Source of the DNA: Hydractinia symbiolongicarpus
Lineage: Eukaryota > Cnidaria > Hydrozoa > Anthoathecata > Hydractiniidae
DNA: 64,000 bases
Assembly: GCF_029227915.1 (NCBI RefSeq)
Contig: NC_079878.1
Location: 1,238,001 to 1,302,000 of the forward strand
Direction of reading: 5' to 3'
In this document: piece by piece, positions 34,850 to 48,400 of the stretch
How positions within the stretch are numbered: position 1 is the first letter of the stretch
Layout: the number at the start of each line of letters is the position of its first letter
Position numbers and translations under genes: made by a program
The notes under the pieces: generated by a model
Told to the model about the DNA's origin: nothing
What the model saw: only the letters and a program-made list of their open reading frames with translations
Databases searched by the model: none

Positions 34850-37800
34850 CAGCAATAAGTATATCTGCTTCAGGCTAAAACAATACTGATTTTTTGTTGT
34901 TGTTTTTTTGTTTTTTTCTTGACTTTTAACCATTCTGTTATTGAGATTTATTCTGTTATTGTCACCCTTTTTCCTTAGCGTCATGTTATTTCTCTTTTTG
35001 GAACATTATACCCGCAAGCAATTATTTAAATTTTGACGCCTCACTTTTTCCTACGAATTTTTTTTTTCTTCTCCGCAAGAGAAAAAAGAGCTTTATTATC
35101 TAAGGTGAGATATACACGACTCTCTTTTTTATTGTTACGTTTTTGTTTTTGTTTTGTATTTTGTTCTATGAAGACTTTGAAGAGAATAGATAATTTTTGT
35201 TCTTTTCTATTGGCTTTACCAGAGGCTCTGCGGTGGGGATCATTAACTCCTATTTTTTGTGTTAATACTAAAATAAAATTAAAAAAAACATTCGCATGTG
35301 TTAACTAGATAATATCATAGTGAAAAAAAAATATCACCTTTGCTTTTATATCTTCTAAAATAATAAAAACAGTCGTAAAATGGATGGCTATAAAAATATA
35401 ACCAGTTTAGATATTTCATACGACCTTCATAGCTAACACGGGGAGTTGTAATTAGTGATGTCATAAACTCCTCCACAGAGTTCTAACCTTAACAAGGTTA
35501 TTATATTGGGATACTTTAGGAAGGAGAACAAGTCAAAGCAATGGGAAGGAGATTTATATTCAATGAAGTATCTTAACATTTTTTAACCTGAAAATTAATT
35601 TATCATAATTTATGTTTCGAAAGACTTGTAATTAAATTGATTGCCACGCTTAAATGATTGCATAATTACATGGTTATTAGTTAAATTTGTTTAATATCTT
35701 AAATTATGTTTTGTTGTTGATGTTGACGGCTGGGATTTAAAAGGACACACGGATGTAAGTGCTCATGGTTTTTTATTTCCCTGTATGTTGTCTGTTTTTT
35801 ACTACACGTGAGAAGATATTTCCAATTTTCTTATGAACTACAAATAAAGGTTCGTTATTGTTTGTAATTTTTGGTTACAAATTTTTTAGCACTGTGAATA
35901 TTGTTGTTTTTTTTTGTCAAGAACCTATTATTACTGTATTAGTTAAAGCTATTATCTCTTGTGCGTAGTAAATAAGAATTTAATGCACATTATATGCGCA
36001 TCGGCTTTAGCATATGCGTAGAAAAAAATTCCCAAAGTTACACCAATGTTTTCTCTGGCCAAAGAACAAATGCTATTATTTTATAAAAAAATGGAGCCCT
36101 GGAAACGAGTTTGGTTGTATGCAGTAATATCGATATCTTGTTTTTCGTAATTCTACAAAGTATAAATAAAAATTCAATGAATGCGTTAGTATTGACTTTT
36201 TTGTTAAGTAAATAAATATAATTTTTAGTTCTCAATCTTAAATTTCTAATAAAAAAGTTAGTAACATCTCTTGTTGTAATGGAATGCTAAAAACAAAAAG
36301 CTTTTAAGGCTATAAATAAGATTTTAAAGCTTAATTATAAACGAATTTTTTACAAATACGATATAACTTCATACGTACGTGTGACCATTTCCAATGAAAC
36401 AAAAAATTTAGTTAAAAAATCCTTAACATTTTACGTCTTACGTTAGTAGTTAATGAGACATCGGTAACTTTCATCACATTTCATTTGTAGATACCGTATT
36501 GTTCCCACTCCTTACCAGGCTTTTTCATTTTTAATATCGATATAGAAACTGAAGAAGAATTTCTATGTAGTTATATATCCAAAAACATTTTTAGCTTTCT
36601 TCATTCTTTGTTAAATATAACGGTGCCTCTATGCCAGAGGAGGTCTGCTTCAGATTCCGTCTTGATGTAAAAAAAAACCTAAGAAGCCTAGGCATGAGGT
36701 TGGCATTTTTCAAATCATGAAAAGGTGATTATTGCATAAAACAAATTTTAAAGTACTCAAGAAACATCCTGTTTAAATATCTTATGCACCTACGCCCTAA
36801 AAACGCCCTACTCCGCCCTAATGAAAGGGTGGTAAAGTTGTGGAATGTGAATAATTTTGAATACCTTTTTTACATTTTTTCACACCTTCAATAGTACTGA
36901 AAAAAGGCAAGTTTTTCTTTAATGAAAAATATTTTTTTTAAGAAAAAGAATAGGATTTCCTATTAAAATCAACACGTGGTTCAAATTGAAGATGAAAGTT
37001 GGAAATTTTAGGCGTGGCGGAAATTTGAAACAGTATGAATGATATGAATTATGCGTTGCTAAAGTTGGTAGATATAGTACAAATATCTTCTCGTGTTTTT
37101 TTGCATGCGAGAGATTTTTTTGAGTTACATGTGGTGTTGTAGCAGTGTCAGCAGTTTTGTAAACAAAAATTAAAGGCGTTCTCTTTGATGACGACGATAA
37201 CTTATAATGGCTTTTTTACACGATATTAAAAATTCAAAACAAAGTTGGAAACTGATCTCGTTGCGCTGTTAAAAATCCGGAAATAAATGCCCTGGGCGTT
37301 TTTTAATTTTTCCGGATGCCTTGTTGTTTACCAAACGATGGGCATACAAAAAACTCAAGCGTTGATTAGTGGTTTACTTTATTATTCCAAAACTTCGTAC
37401 TCTTGTGATTCTTAGGTTTGATATAATTAATTTGTATTTATCTATTGCTACTAGAATCTTCCTATCCTTTTTATTATCCTTTTTTGTTTTTACAAAATTA
37501 ACAACCTCGTTCTCAGGGCATTTTGCCTTTTTGATTATTTTGATAGCATTTCAATTAAAATTTAGAAGCAAGCGTCAAATTATATATCTGGTTATTTTGT
37601 ATCCCGTAATCAGTCTGCAGGTAATAACGGGTTAGGGCGACCACGAACCCCGGGGCTTTTTGTCTCTCTTTTTATACCGGCACGACGAAACACCACACCC
37701 GCCATCTTTGCCTTGTACACTCACCATAAAATGTCATTCACTGTTTAATGCAGCCTTCGTAAAATGTATTTTTCTTTTTCGCCGTCGTGGTGTTAGAAAA

Positions 37801-37896
37801 GAAAAAAAAAACGATTTATTAATTTAGGGCCAGAATAACCTGGGGATGTGCATGCGTGATCAATTTTATTTGTCATTTTAGTCCACGCTAAACAAC
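34850..37896. other. Spacer between PRKDC and the RING gene
   Basis: I find no convincing coding exon in these 3 kb. It holds PRKDC's likely 3' untranslated region, AT-rich unique sequence, a GAGCCCTGGAAACGAGTTTG repeat end near 36094-36113, a CGCCCT-rich scrap at 36785-36830, a hairpin at about 37277-37316 (CCGGAAATAAATGCCC with GGGCGTTTTTTAATTTTTCC) and a CAACCTCGTTCTCAGGGC end at 37501-37518. The C+G content rises from about 37630, where the promoter or a non-coding first exon of the RING gene may lie. Confidence 0.6.
35272..35277 (+). promoter_or_regulatory. Candidate polyadenylation signal for PRKDC
   Basis: AATAAA lies 423 bases after the PRKDC stop and is the first exact hexamer downstream. 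A second copy is at 35362-35367. Neither has been tied to a transcript, so the choice is inference. Confidence 0.45.
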
Positions 37897-38799
37897 ATGG
37901 GGTACAACATCAATAATTTCGTAACGAATGTCGACCAGAATTTGGTGTGTAACATTTGCGCAGGCGTTATGAAGCAGTCTGTCGTGACAATGTGTGGTCA
38001 CTCGTTTTGTCATGCGTGCTTATCGATTTGGCTTGCAAAACCCGATACAGAATCGTGTCCTGTTTGCCGTGCGTATACATCTCGATACGATCTGATACCT
38101 AACATTTCGTTACGAAATATCGTTCGTTCGTTACCAGTGTGGTGCGACAATAAAGATTCAGGTTGCAAATTAGTTGTGCGCCTCGAAAGACTCGAAACCC
38201 ACCTTGAAATTTGCGAGTATCGACAAGTAGAATGTATTGCGTGCAAAGTTAAAGTTCGATATTGCGATTTAGCAGACCACTGTATTACGTGTTCCGCAAT
38301 CGAAAATGAGATCGTGACATCAGGAACATCGATAGGGGATCTCGTTTCTATCGATATGTTATCACGTAAAATAGCAGCTTTAGAACTTGAACTCAATCAC
38401 ACAAAAAAAGCTCTTGAGAGATCGAAAGTGAATGTAACCGAGTTAGAATCTGAATTAAATGATCTGCGCGATGAAACAACTAGTTTGAACACGTCTATTT
38501 TGCCAGAATTTGATCCCGACTATAGCTACGGTTATTCTCCAAGTAGTATCTCACAACTGTCGTGTTTGATAGCTAAATACCTTCTTTCAAAACCACCGCG
38601 CATAGATCGCAACAGAATATTTATGGCTATCAAACGTTCGTTCACGTATTACCACAACTATGCTGGATATTCTGAAGACGTGCACATGTTGTTAGCGACT
38701 GCGTATGCTAGTAACTGGTTTCCTGAACATCATAGATGGACCTTAGAAAGATGGCTGGAACAAATCACGTGTGAACGCTTCCCCAGACAATCCCCTTAA
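37897..38799 (+). CDS. RING plus TRAF-type zinc-finger E3 ubiquitin ligase (NRDP1/PDZRN-like), single coding exon
   Basis: A 300-residue protein predicted to pass ubiquitin from an E2 to substrates. RING zinc ligands are C18, C21, C33, H35, C38, C41, C54 and C57 (C3HC4). Two perfect TRAF-type fingers follow: C83-C90-H102-C106 and C113-C116-H128-C132, each spaced C-x(6 or 2)-C-x11-H-x3-C. Residues about 150-200 are heptad-rich and likely coiled coil; the last 100 residues form an unassigned basic domain. The order RING, double zinc finger, coiled coil and the size resemble NRDP1 (RNF41), RNF151 and the N-terminus of PDZRN3; I cannot choose among them. The start is the first ATG, 20 bases after a plausible acceptor (TCATTTTAG), so a 5' untranslated intron is likely. 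Codons use more CG dinucleotides than the flanking genes, and the coding part has no introns. Confidence 0.9.
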   Translation: MGYNINNFVTNVDQNLVCNICAGVMKQSVVTMCGHSFCHACLSIWLAKPDTESCPVCRAYTSRYDLIPNISLRNIVRSLPVWCDNKDSGCKLVVRLERLETHLEICEYRQVECIACKVKVRYCDLADHCITCSAIENEIVTSGTSIGDLVSIDMLSRKIAALELELNHTKKALERSKVNVTELESELNDLRDETTSLNTSILPEFDPDYSYGYSPSSISQLSCLIAKYLLSKPPRIDRNRIFMAIKRSFTYYHNYAGYSEDVHMLLATAYASNWFPEHHRWTLERWLEQITCERFPRQSP

Positions 38800-39017
38800 T
38801 GACGTACTGCCATAGGAAAAATATTTTTTTTACAAAGTTTAAGTTTAGAAAATTATAGTACCATATGTAATTGAACGAAGTTCTGAAAAGGTTTTTACAG
38901 ATAAATTGTTTTTGAAATCCCTGGCGTTACCTGACCCCCTGACTCTTCCTAAGCATTCATTAGTTTAAATTTCCATACAGAAAGTTCACTAAAAATGCAG
39001 AGTAACAGAAGTTGTTG

Positions 39018-39023
39018 AATAAA
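39018..39023 (+). promoter_or_regulatory. Candidate polyadenylation signal for the RING gene
   Basis: AATAAA lies 219 bases after the RING stop, before the MPND terminal exon on the other strand. It is the only exact hexamer I noted in that gap on the plus strand. Confidence 0.45.
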
Positions 39024-39330
39024 TACCATTTGCATACTTACGATTAATTTTATAGAAAAAAACCTAGTCTCTCTGCTGTCTGTTTTGGAATTGACAGATA
39101 CTTTTGGGTTGGGAGAAAAAAAAATCAAAAAGTATCCCCGATTTTCTCCGAGCCATAACAAGGATGCCTAGTTTCTTCATTGTTTTCAATTGACGATATT
39201 AACGATAGAATTTTTTTTTTTTTTTGCAATTTATATTTTTTTAGTTTTTATTGCATTTTTCTGTGAATATCATATCAATTATATATCAAAAATGTATTTT
39301 CGCATACAATCAGTTATTTTTGGATTCAAA

Positions 39331-39336
39331 TTTATT
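39331..39336 (-). promoter_or_regulatory. Candidate polyadenylation signal for MPND
   Basis: AATAAA on the minus strand, about 130 bases past the MPND stop at 39466-39468. The two convergent genes would then end about 300 bases apart without overlapping. Confidence 0.45.
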
Positions 39337-39465
39337 CGAATTTCATCTTCATCTTCATTACTCGTCAAAAACAGCCATCCCACCACAAAAGATCTCAGTT
39401 TTACTGTCTTCATGGGACATAACCCACCTTTTAAAATGTACCATTTCTTTAGGTTGTTGAATTTT

Positions 39466-42400
39466 TCAGCTACAAGCAGCCATTAACATCTTATGAATGA
39501 AATCAAGAAATCTCCCGTCGGTTTGATCTTGTGGAAACTTCCGGATAACGGAGTGCTGAAACAAAAAAATTTTGTTCTTCATGTTTAAAATCTGAGGACT
39601 TAAAAATCTGTTTCATATCCAAAGCGAAATGTGTTAAGAGTTGCACAAATAAATCGGGTATCAAATATATTTTTTAAGGGAGCCGTAATACACCACTTCG
39701 CGCAAAATATATCAATTTAGAACTATCAAATATTTAAGCGTATCACCTTTAGCTTGTCTAGATACGATGAATCTGCGGACCAGATTTCAGTAAATTTAAC
39801 AACGTCTGATGCGTTGCGATAGAAGTTGACCAATGAAACCTAAAATAATACATACGACCTTTACCCTTCTGTATATATTCCGTCGCTCTTCTTACAAGTA
39901 ACGTGAACTCTCAACAAAAAATGCATACCATTTCATTGATAAGATCTTGCGTTAGCACCTGATCTTGATGCGTGGTAAACCGAACGGATAACGGTAACCC
40001 GATTTGGTTCGGACTCGATTCGGATGGCTCGCGTACCCAAAATGCATTGAATTGCGATTCCTTTTTGTAGGAGTCATAAGGTGCTAAAAATTCAAAATGG
40101 GGTAGCCAAATTTATCACATACAATTACAAAATAAGTTATGTAAGTGAAGAGCAGCGCAGGGGCGACAGAATAAAATGAACGACCTCAGGTTAAACCACT
40201 TTATGAGTGCCAATTTTACAACAACTTTTTTTAAGATAAACAATTTTATTCGTAAGGTGTTGACAGATCAAGTTATAACATCTGACAGAATTGTATTCCA
40301 ATTTATAAAACCTCTTAATCACCGATATTTTTTGTTTTTTCTATTATTTCATGACCTCTGGGACCCCTGGAAATGTTATAATTAACGAGTGGCTTTAAAA
40401 GGTCATGAACAGGGAGGTTACATTGCCCTCTATGGGTAAATAAATTCTAATTGTTAAAAGTTTGACCGTGGCCAATGAACAAAGAATTTATAACTTACTT
40501 ACATACAATTAAGCCAACGCAAGGTTCGTAGTGTCCATCCTTTAAGGCCTTTTGATATCCTAGTTGACTCTTAATATCATTCAAACTGGGATCGGGTTGA
40601 CAAAAAGAATGGTTGTGATACCAACCCAGCAGTACGTAACCTTTTGATTCCATGTCCTCGTAAATCTAAACAGACGAATGAGTTTTGACACAACATGAAA
40701 AACGTATTAAAATCAGAGAATTATGTTACAAGCTCTGAACATTCTGAATTTTCTAATTCATTTTACTAGAACACCAGTCGAAGAAAGTGTACGTACACCG
40801 AAAAAAAGCGAAAATAGCTACTGTAACTAACTTGTTTTGAAAATTAATAATAGTGCCTATACACGTAAATTCCTATCTGATCTTAACAATATAAACAGGT
40901 TTCTCTGCAAAAAAAGATTTAAAGGGCTTTTATGTAAAAGAATGGTGAAGTCTTTATTTCAACGTCTTTCCAAATGATCAATTGATCCAAATTATTTTTT
41001 TCAACAGCAATCATTAAAAATGTCTATTTTCATAGAACTTTTCACTAAATTTGAAATTTTCTTTCTCTAAAACAAAAAACATTTCAAAAACTGTAGTTGT
41101 ACCCACCTCATTTTCAACTTGTTCTATATCTTTTTCTTTGAACGAATCATCATAGCGACATGGGTAAGCTTTCGTCACTCGCAGATCTGTTATAAGAAGC
41201 CAGAAAAAATGGAAAATTAATGTAGCAAAATGTAAGTAATTATTAGTATTCATTGACACATCTAAACGGATATTTTTTTCAGGTCAGGCAAAATAACAGT
41301 CATTCTGTATAAAACCTCTATAAAGCAGAAGCAAGTCGCACATTGTGTGAAGCAGTGAACTTTATTTGTGGAAACTTTTGCAAATTTAAGCTAAATTCCT
41401 TCCTCCAGAGAAATTTTCAATCGCAAAATATTTGACGCTTCTCCAACTCGCCAAGAATCAGTAAAATCTTCTCTCATACTCGGAAATTATTACTTCGGAA
41501 AACTAAATTGTTTGCGTACGAGTAAACCAAAAATTTTATTTACCCCAGAAACAAAATTTCACGTTATATTCTACAAGGTTTTTCCTACGAAATAATGAAT
41601 TTCGCTCTTATAACAGTCACCTGGCAATACTTTAATTTAAAGCTAACTATACATACGCTGTCTACTGGCATCCCATTTACCAGCAAGATAGCCGGATACT
41701 TCTACTGTTGTCAAATGGCAATGAAAGTCCTACATACAAAAAGAAGGAACAGATTAACAAACAAATAACAAATCATATCATAAAGAAACATACATAGGTT
41801 CCAAATCGTCAATAGTACGGATTGGGTACTAATCAGACGTGGAGCAGAAGGAAATAAGAAAATAGTGAAACATTCGAGAACATTAGAACAAAACTATACA
41901 AAAAAAAATTGTAAAATGAAAAAGAAAATGGTTTCCAGTATGACGTCATATAAAACCCTATGAAAATGCTCCGCGAACCAATCAAATCATTTTAATTTCA
42001 TCTTTACGAAGGTTCATAATTGATAACTGAGTTTTACACAATAAAATTCCATGAATTTTACAAAAAGAAACTAAATTCTCTCACTTCCCCATGACTTTTC
42101 CAGGTTTTCCAGATTGCTGGCCATCTTGCATTTGGGTTGCTTAGATTTTTAAATTGTGTATAATAGTGGATTAATAAACATTAGCCTTCTAGACTTAGAA
42201 AAAAAAACTACACACACAAAATTTTAAGTGAACTTACGATAAGTAAAAGAGCGCTGGTTGAAATAGCGATGGAGAAGGGTTGTATCTTTCCAGTAGATTG
42301 AAACTGTGCACACTCCACCAGTGTCGTTGGGTCGCTTAAAAATCATTTAATGTTAAAAACTGTACCGGTTTAACAAGTTTAGTAAATTTCCGGTTAATAG

Positions 42401-45400
42401 TGACAACTACCTGTCTGGTTGAATCATCGAATGTTTGACGGATATCCTTGTTCGATTAACTCTTTTTCTTGGAACTGAAGAAAAAAAGGTTTAAAAATCA
42501 AAACAACGCTTTTGCCCTCTGTTTTATCTGCGTCCTCAACGTATCATTTCGAGAAATCGGTTCAGCGATTCTGTATAACAAATTTTTTGATAGCCTTCAA
42601 ACATTAAAAGGAGACATGCGTTTCTTTTTGTGTTTGTTTTTTTAACCAAGTGACTGTCAAGACGAATTTTTTGAAAGCTATCAACAGCTATCCTATTTTC
42701 TAGTTATATTCGACAAAGAGAGGGGAGAAAAGGAACTGGAGGCAAACTTTTTATATAGTAAAGAACTTGTTTCAAGTTTAAATTTTTAAGGTGCTAAGTG
42801 CAGCCGAAAAATGCTTAAAAAATAGGTTCTATAAAAAATTGTGTAAGGTTTAACATGTGGAAAAAAGAAATTAAAATCAATTAAAAAATACTTTCCCCTA
42901 TAACATTATTAAAATATCCTATTTCACTTTATTGTCGTATTCTAGTGAATTAATTATGTAATTATGTTTTAACCCACTCTTCTACCTTTTTGTTGTGATG
43001 TGTGATATACAGTACTGGATTCATAACCACCAGGACTTGATGGTTTTCTACAACGCAGAAAAGAATGAAATTTAACCACAATTAATACAGCAGTGTGTAT
43101 TTCAACTCATAACACGGGTTTCCCCCAAAAGATAGTAAACTTACTGAGAATTGGCTTGCACAGACATTTTCGTGTCTGTATTTAGCGTAGCACTTCTTTC
43201 AGCCATTCTCGAGAAAGTACTAACTGGTTTTCCAGTTTGTACTGCTTTTAATGCTTCACTAAAGGTTAGATAATTTTGAGTTGGAGGAACATAGCCAGAT
43301 GGTAGTTCACGATCTTGTGAAGGACTTTTTACTAGAGGGCTTTTAAGACGACCCTTTGCTGGACTTCTGGTTGGTTTGGAACTTTTGATATCAATTTTCA
43401 TTGGAGAAGTATACTCCTTTGAGAAATAAAAAACAACTCAGAACAATCATTTAGGAACTATCGACTTTTTTCATCTTCTGAATGGCATTTAAAAAAGCAT
43501 ATTAAATTTGTTGACGAACGGGCACATTAAACCAAATCCTAAAACCCTTTTTTTATAGTGCACAGCAAATTAATTTATGTAATGGCATCCTTCAAACATA
43601 CCTCGATTTTTCTCATTACTTAATCAGTCAACAACGTTCATTTACAACAAATTGAAAACAATTGCTATATGTGGCCAATACAAATCATAAATAACCTTTG
43701 CTTTCACATTAAAAACATTTCTCTTACCAAAGCATTGACAAGAATGTATGAAGAATGTAAAGATTTTGTTTTAAAGTTACATAGCAAAATGGCATACCAC
43801 AGTATCCTTTTCTGAAGACGCTGCAACAGCTTGTGCTATCTTCTGTTTTCTAAACCATGTTGATTTGAATTCGTCAAGCTTCCTGCCTTTGTATTTCACC
43901 TAAAGGATATGTAGTTAAAGTAAAGGATAGTTTAAAAAAAAACTTCTCCTAAAATTAGCTAAATAAAACTTTTCTTTGCACAACGCCTAGTGCTTCTTCT
44001 ATCTTTTATCTCAAAAAAGGAAATAGTAAGTGGAAGACCGTAATCATGATATCTATTTGAAGAAATATTTTCTAACAAGTTCATTTTGAAAATTTTCTAC
44101 GTTGTCCCAGAAAATCTGACCTAATATTTTGTCTAATTTTAAATTGAGATATAAATAAAAATATTTGAATTCAATTGCAAAAATGCAGCACAGAGGTTAC
44201 AAAATGCTGTTTCTTAGCAAAACTGCATGTTTTAATAAAACAAATTCACTTTCCCAGATAAACAGTTTAGCTAAGCAACCTTTGCACATATTTTTAAAGC
44301 TAGCAGCATATGTTAATTCAAGTTATTTCCAATAGTTATTTTGCTGCTGATTTGTTGCACTAACAACACAAAGGCTATTCAATCAGTTGTTCTATGAACA
44401 GTGAAGATAAGTTTTTGGGGGTTGGGCATTTCTTCTTCTTCTTCTTCTTCTTTCTCGGCTTAACGTCCGTTTTCCATGCTAGCATGGGTTGGACGGGGTA
44501 TATTAATGACCCTCTTCCAATCTGATCTAGACTGTGTTAGATCTAAACTCAACTTCCTCTGTATCAAGTCTGTCCTTATAACCTCCTGCCAAATCTTTCT
44601 CGGTCTGCCTCTGGGCTTTGCCCCAGGAACTATCAAGTCTCTACACTTACTTACCCAATTATCCTCCTCCATTCTTTCCAAGTGCCCCAGCCAATTCAAT
44701 CTTCTTATCTGGATAACATCTTTAATTCTACGGAGACTTAGCCTGCTTCTTAGCTCATCTGAACTCTTGTCTCTCAGACTGGAGTTACACATCCACCTAA
44801 CCATTCTCATATCATTCCTATCTAAACGGTCAAGATCTTCCTGCTTCACTGCTCATGTCTCACTACCGTACAACATAACACTTCTTACACAGGCCTCATA
44901 CAACCTACCTTTTACCTCAATTGACAAGACTCTGCTAGTCAACAAAGGAAGTAACTCTCTGAACCTTTTCCAAGCAGAACCTATCCTGCAAGTAACACTT
45001 CTTCCAACACCCCCTTCACTGCCCAACATGTCACCTAAGTAACAGAAGTTCTCAACTATCTCTAACGAGCCACTGTTGTACATCATTAAAGCTGGAAATA
45101 CTTCATTCTCTATAATCTCACCTTTGCAACGCTTGCATACAAACTGAATCTCAGCTCTTAACCTTCCACTAATACTACTGCACTTCTTATGTACCCAATG
45201 CTTGGAAGTCTGACAAAAAATTGAGTTACTACCAACCCCTTTCCTGCAAACTCCACAAGGCCACTTTCCAACTACAAGGTCACACTTGGCCGCAATGCTA
45301 CTAATTATGACTTTAGACTTTGCTGTGTTTACCTTTAGCCCTTTCTCTTCTAGTCCTTTCTTCCACTTCTCAAACTTTTCAACTAATTTTTCCATCGACT

Positions 45401-48400
45401 CTGCTATGAGAACCAAATCATCTGCATACAATAACTCCCATGGACAACCTGTTCTGAACTCCATCGACAGCGCTTCTAAGACTAGAACAAACAACAAAGG
45501 ACTAAGTACAGAACCCTGATGTACACCAACATTTACACTAAATTCATCACTAAGTGAATCGTTAATCCTGACACGACTTCTAGCATTGCTGTAAATAGAC
45601 TGTACCATGGTAACTAGCCACTCATCCACACCTAATTTTCTCATACCCCACCAAATAACTTTACGTGGCACTCTATCAAAAGCTTTCTCTAAATCTACAA
45701 AGGCAAAATAGAGATCCTTTCTCTTTCTTAAATACTTTTCCTGAAGCTGTTTGAGTAAAAATATTGAATCTGTAGTGCCACGCCCTGGAACAAAACCAAA
45801 TTGCATCCTATCTATATCAACCCTTTCTCTAAGTAACTTATCAATCACTCTTTCTATAACTTTCATTACTTGATCAACCAACTTCAAACCTCTATAGTTA
45901 CCCCTTTCTAATGAATCACCCTTTCCCTTGAAACAATTCAATATTACACTCGACTGCCACTCACTCGGAATAGCACCATCCTTCATAATCTGGTTAGGAA
46001 GACTTGTAATAAGCTCAACTCCGATATATCCAGATGCTTTTACCATCTCTGCAACAATACCTGATACTCCTGCAGCCTTGCCAATCTTCAATTTCCTAAT
46101 AGCCTCTACTACCCATTCTGTCTTGATCTGCATAGCTGGCCCTTCTACAACATCATCATCAGACAAATTATCCTCATCCCAATCAAACTTAGTGTTAAGC
46201 AACCTCTGATAATGATTCTTCCAAGCTACCCTTTTCTCCTCCTCTGTGCTAGCCAAAACACCTTCATCATTACGTATACACTTCTTACCTACAACATCTT
46301 GGTAAGTCTTCTTCATTTGCTTTGCTATCTTGAATACCTCATTGCGCTGGTCTTCCCTTCTTAACACATCTGCAAATCTGTTCCTCTCTGCTTCTGATTT
46401 TGCCTTATACACTGCTGTACGAGCACGACGCTTAGCTTCTAAGTAAATATTTTTACTACCACCTGACTTCCACTCTTTCCAAAGTTTCCTCTTTTCTTTA
46501 CACACTGGTCAACCTCATTATTCCACCACCAGGTCTGTCTATGTCTAGCTGGTCCTTTTGTCCACCCACAGGTATCATCAGAAGCTTCTAGAAGACAATT
46601 CTTCAAAGTAGTCCAAGTACTTTCAACATTGTCACTATCACATTGACCATTGTGGGCTAACTGCTGAACTTTTGCACTAAATTGTCTTGCTACAATCTCT
46701 TCCTTCAGCTTCCAGACTTTACGATGGGGCCTGTACTTTCCCTTGGCTTCTTTAACACTCCTCAAGATAATATCACAAACCAGCAACCTATGCTGGGAAA
46801 CACACTCTTCCCCCGATATAACTTTCACGTCCTTCACCACTTTCTTGTCTGACTTTCTAACCAGGAAGTAATCTATCTGTGTCTAAAAACCACCTGACTC
46901 ATATGTTATCAGCCTACTCTGTCTCTTACTGAATGATGTGTTGCAAACCACCATGTCCGTTGCCATTCCAAACTCAAGCAATCTCTCCCCTTCCTTATTT
47001 CTGCTCCCGAATCCATAGCCTCCATGCACACCTCTATAACCTTCAGATGACTTCCCAACATGATCATTAAAGTCGCTGCTCACCATGACAAGTTCAGTGT
47101 CTCCAAACTTTGATGTGACTGCTATTAACTCATCATAAAACTTATCTTTATCTTCCTCACTGAGTCCACACTGTGGAGCATAAACTGACAGAAAAGTGAC
47201 AATTCTATTGCCTATCAAAAACTTTATCACTATAATACAACTATTCACACGCATAACAACTATTACTTTTTCTACCCACTTCTCTGCAACGAATATGCCA
47301 ACTCCTCCATATCCATCACTATTGCCAATCCAAAAAAGCTTATACCTTGCCCTCCTACGGTCCACAAATCTCACAGAAGCTCCTCTCCACCTGACTTCCT
47401 GAACACAACACATATCAACAGATCTACGTTATAACATTTCAACTACTTCACCTGCTCTACCTCTCAGAGTACCAACATTTACACTAGCCATCCTCAACCT
47501 AGTGTTATCTACCTTGTGATGTGATAGCTGGGTAACGGTCTGACGATGCTCACACCTGACATCTGTCTTACAGTGCACGACACCTTCACTCCTTAGAGTT
47601 CCAGCCCCGTTTACGCAGTTTGTCTGATAAACTACTCTTACGGCCATTAATAAAGAGTTTTGGCATTGTTTTACAGCTGGATGCCCTTCCTAGCGCCAAC
47701 CGTTCACAGACCAGACTGGGTGTTTTTTTAAAGTGACACCATCACTATGTGGCATTTCATGGGACTTCCACAATCGTCCCTTTAAACTAAGGTATGGTGG
47801 AGGTAACTAAGGTATGACGTTCAACTCCTCTCTTGTCTCTTAAAGGACCCTTCACCATTTGTTAAAATAAAAAAAATTATAAAAATATATAGGGTTTGCA
47901 CACAGCATCTTTTCTAAGTGATTGATTAAGACAGAAATATTCTAACATCAAAAAACCTAAACACACGCACACAAAGCCTAAACTTAGCCATACTGTTTAT
48001 TTTTCTAATTCTGCAAGCTCTTGTGCTTTCTTAGTGCTGGCCTCTTACTAAAAAACACAACACAAAAACTTACAGATGCCCAACCACACCCAGATTTTTT
48101 GTCAGGGTTTACTTGCTTCTTACAATACATAGCCCAGGCTGAAGGTGAACTGAAGTTTTGATTGGCATTGTGACATTTGATTGTTCCATCGGTGTTGAGA
48201 TCTCCAACAAATTTTCTACCCTAAAAAGTAAAAGAAGTTTTTATAATGGAGTAAAAAAATTCTTATTGAACTTCCTTGAAAAATTAAATCATTTTTTGAA
48301 TTTACACTACAAAACCAATATAACAAATTGCAGTTGAAGACTACACTTGTTTCTCACCTGTAGTACAACTGTGCAATGTTAATTTGAATGTACTAAAGTT

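Larger units (their letters stand above)
38800..39465. other. Convergent 3' spacer between the RING gene and MPND
   Basis: This 666-base gap holds both 3' untranslated regions, poly-T stretches near 39211-39225 and the two candidate polyadenylation signals. I see no other gene; the open frames here are low-complexity T-rich runs. Confidence 0.6.
44440..47857 (-). mobile_element. RTE-like non-LTR retrotransposon, copy A (defective), in MPND intron 3
   Basis: Read on the minus strand: an AP-endonuclease (ASVNVGTLRGRAGEVVEM to about 46880), a linker, reverse transcriptase with the box YADDLVLIAES at about 45410-45430, a PHD-like finger, then a C-terminal segment (ERMEEDNWVSKC, GRPRKIWQEV). The 3' end is CATGGAAAACGGACGTTAAG followed by an (AAG)n tail at 44438-44455, typical of RTE elements. 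Stops at about 47426, 46880 and 44850 and a frameshift near 46500 make it non-functional. Copy B at 50432 is in the opposite orientation and very similar. No target duplication was clear. Confidence 0.92.

Noticed and set aside
34850-37896. Hidden gene in the PRKDC-RING spacer
   Set aside because: Open frames such as 35033-35308 and 37369-37635 are hydrophobic low-complexity stretches with no exon signals or homology I can see.
39190-39486. T-rich open frames in the convergent spacer
   Set aside because: Low-complexity phenylalanine-rich translations of poly-T runs; the right part is antisense to the MPND terminal exon.
40507-40665. MPND exon 11 ending at GTATGT
   Set aside because: It breaks frame with exon 12; the GTAAGT four bases later gives GLIVSPYDSYKK, matching the family.
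43011-43047. MPND exon 6 ending at GTATAT
   Set aside because: That donor would put a stop in exon 7; the GTACTG donor five bases earlier keeps the frame into VNRTRISVKHSMIQPD.
44476-45042. 188-residue plus-strand open frame
   Set aside because: It is the antisense shadow of the retrotransposon C-terminal segment; the minus strand carries known reverse-transcriptase motifs.
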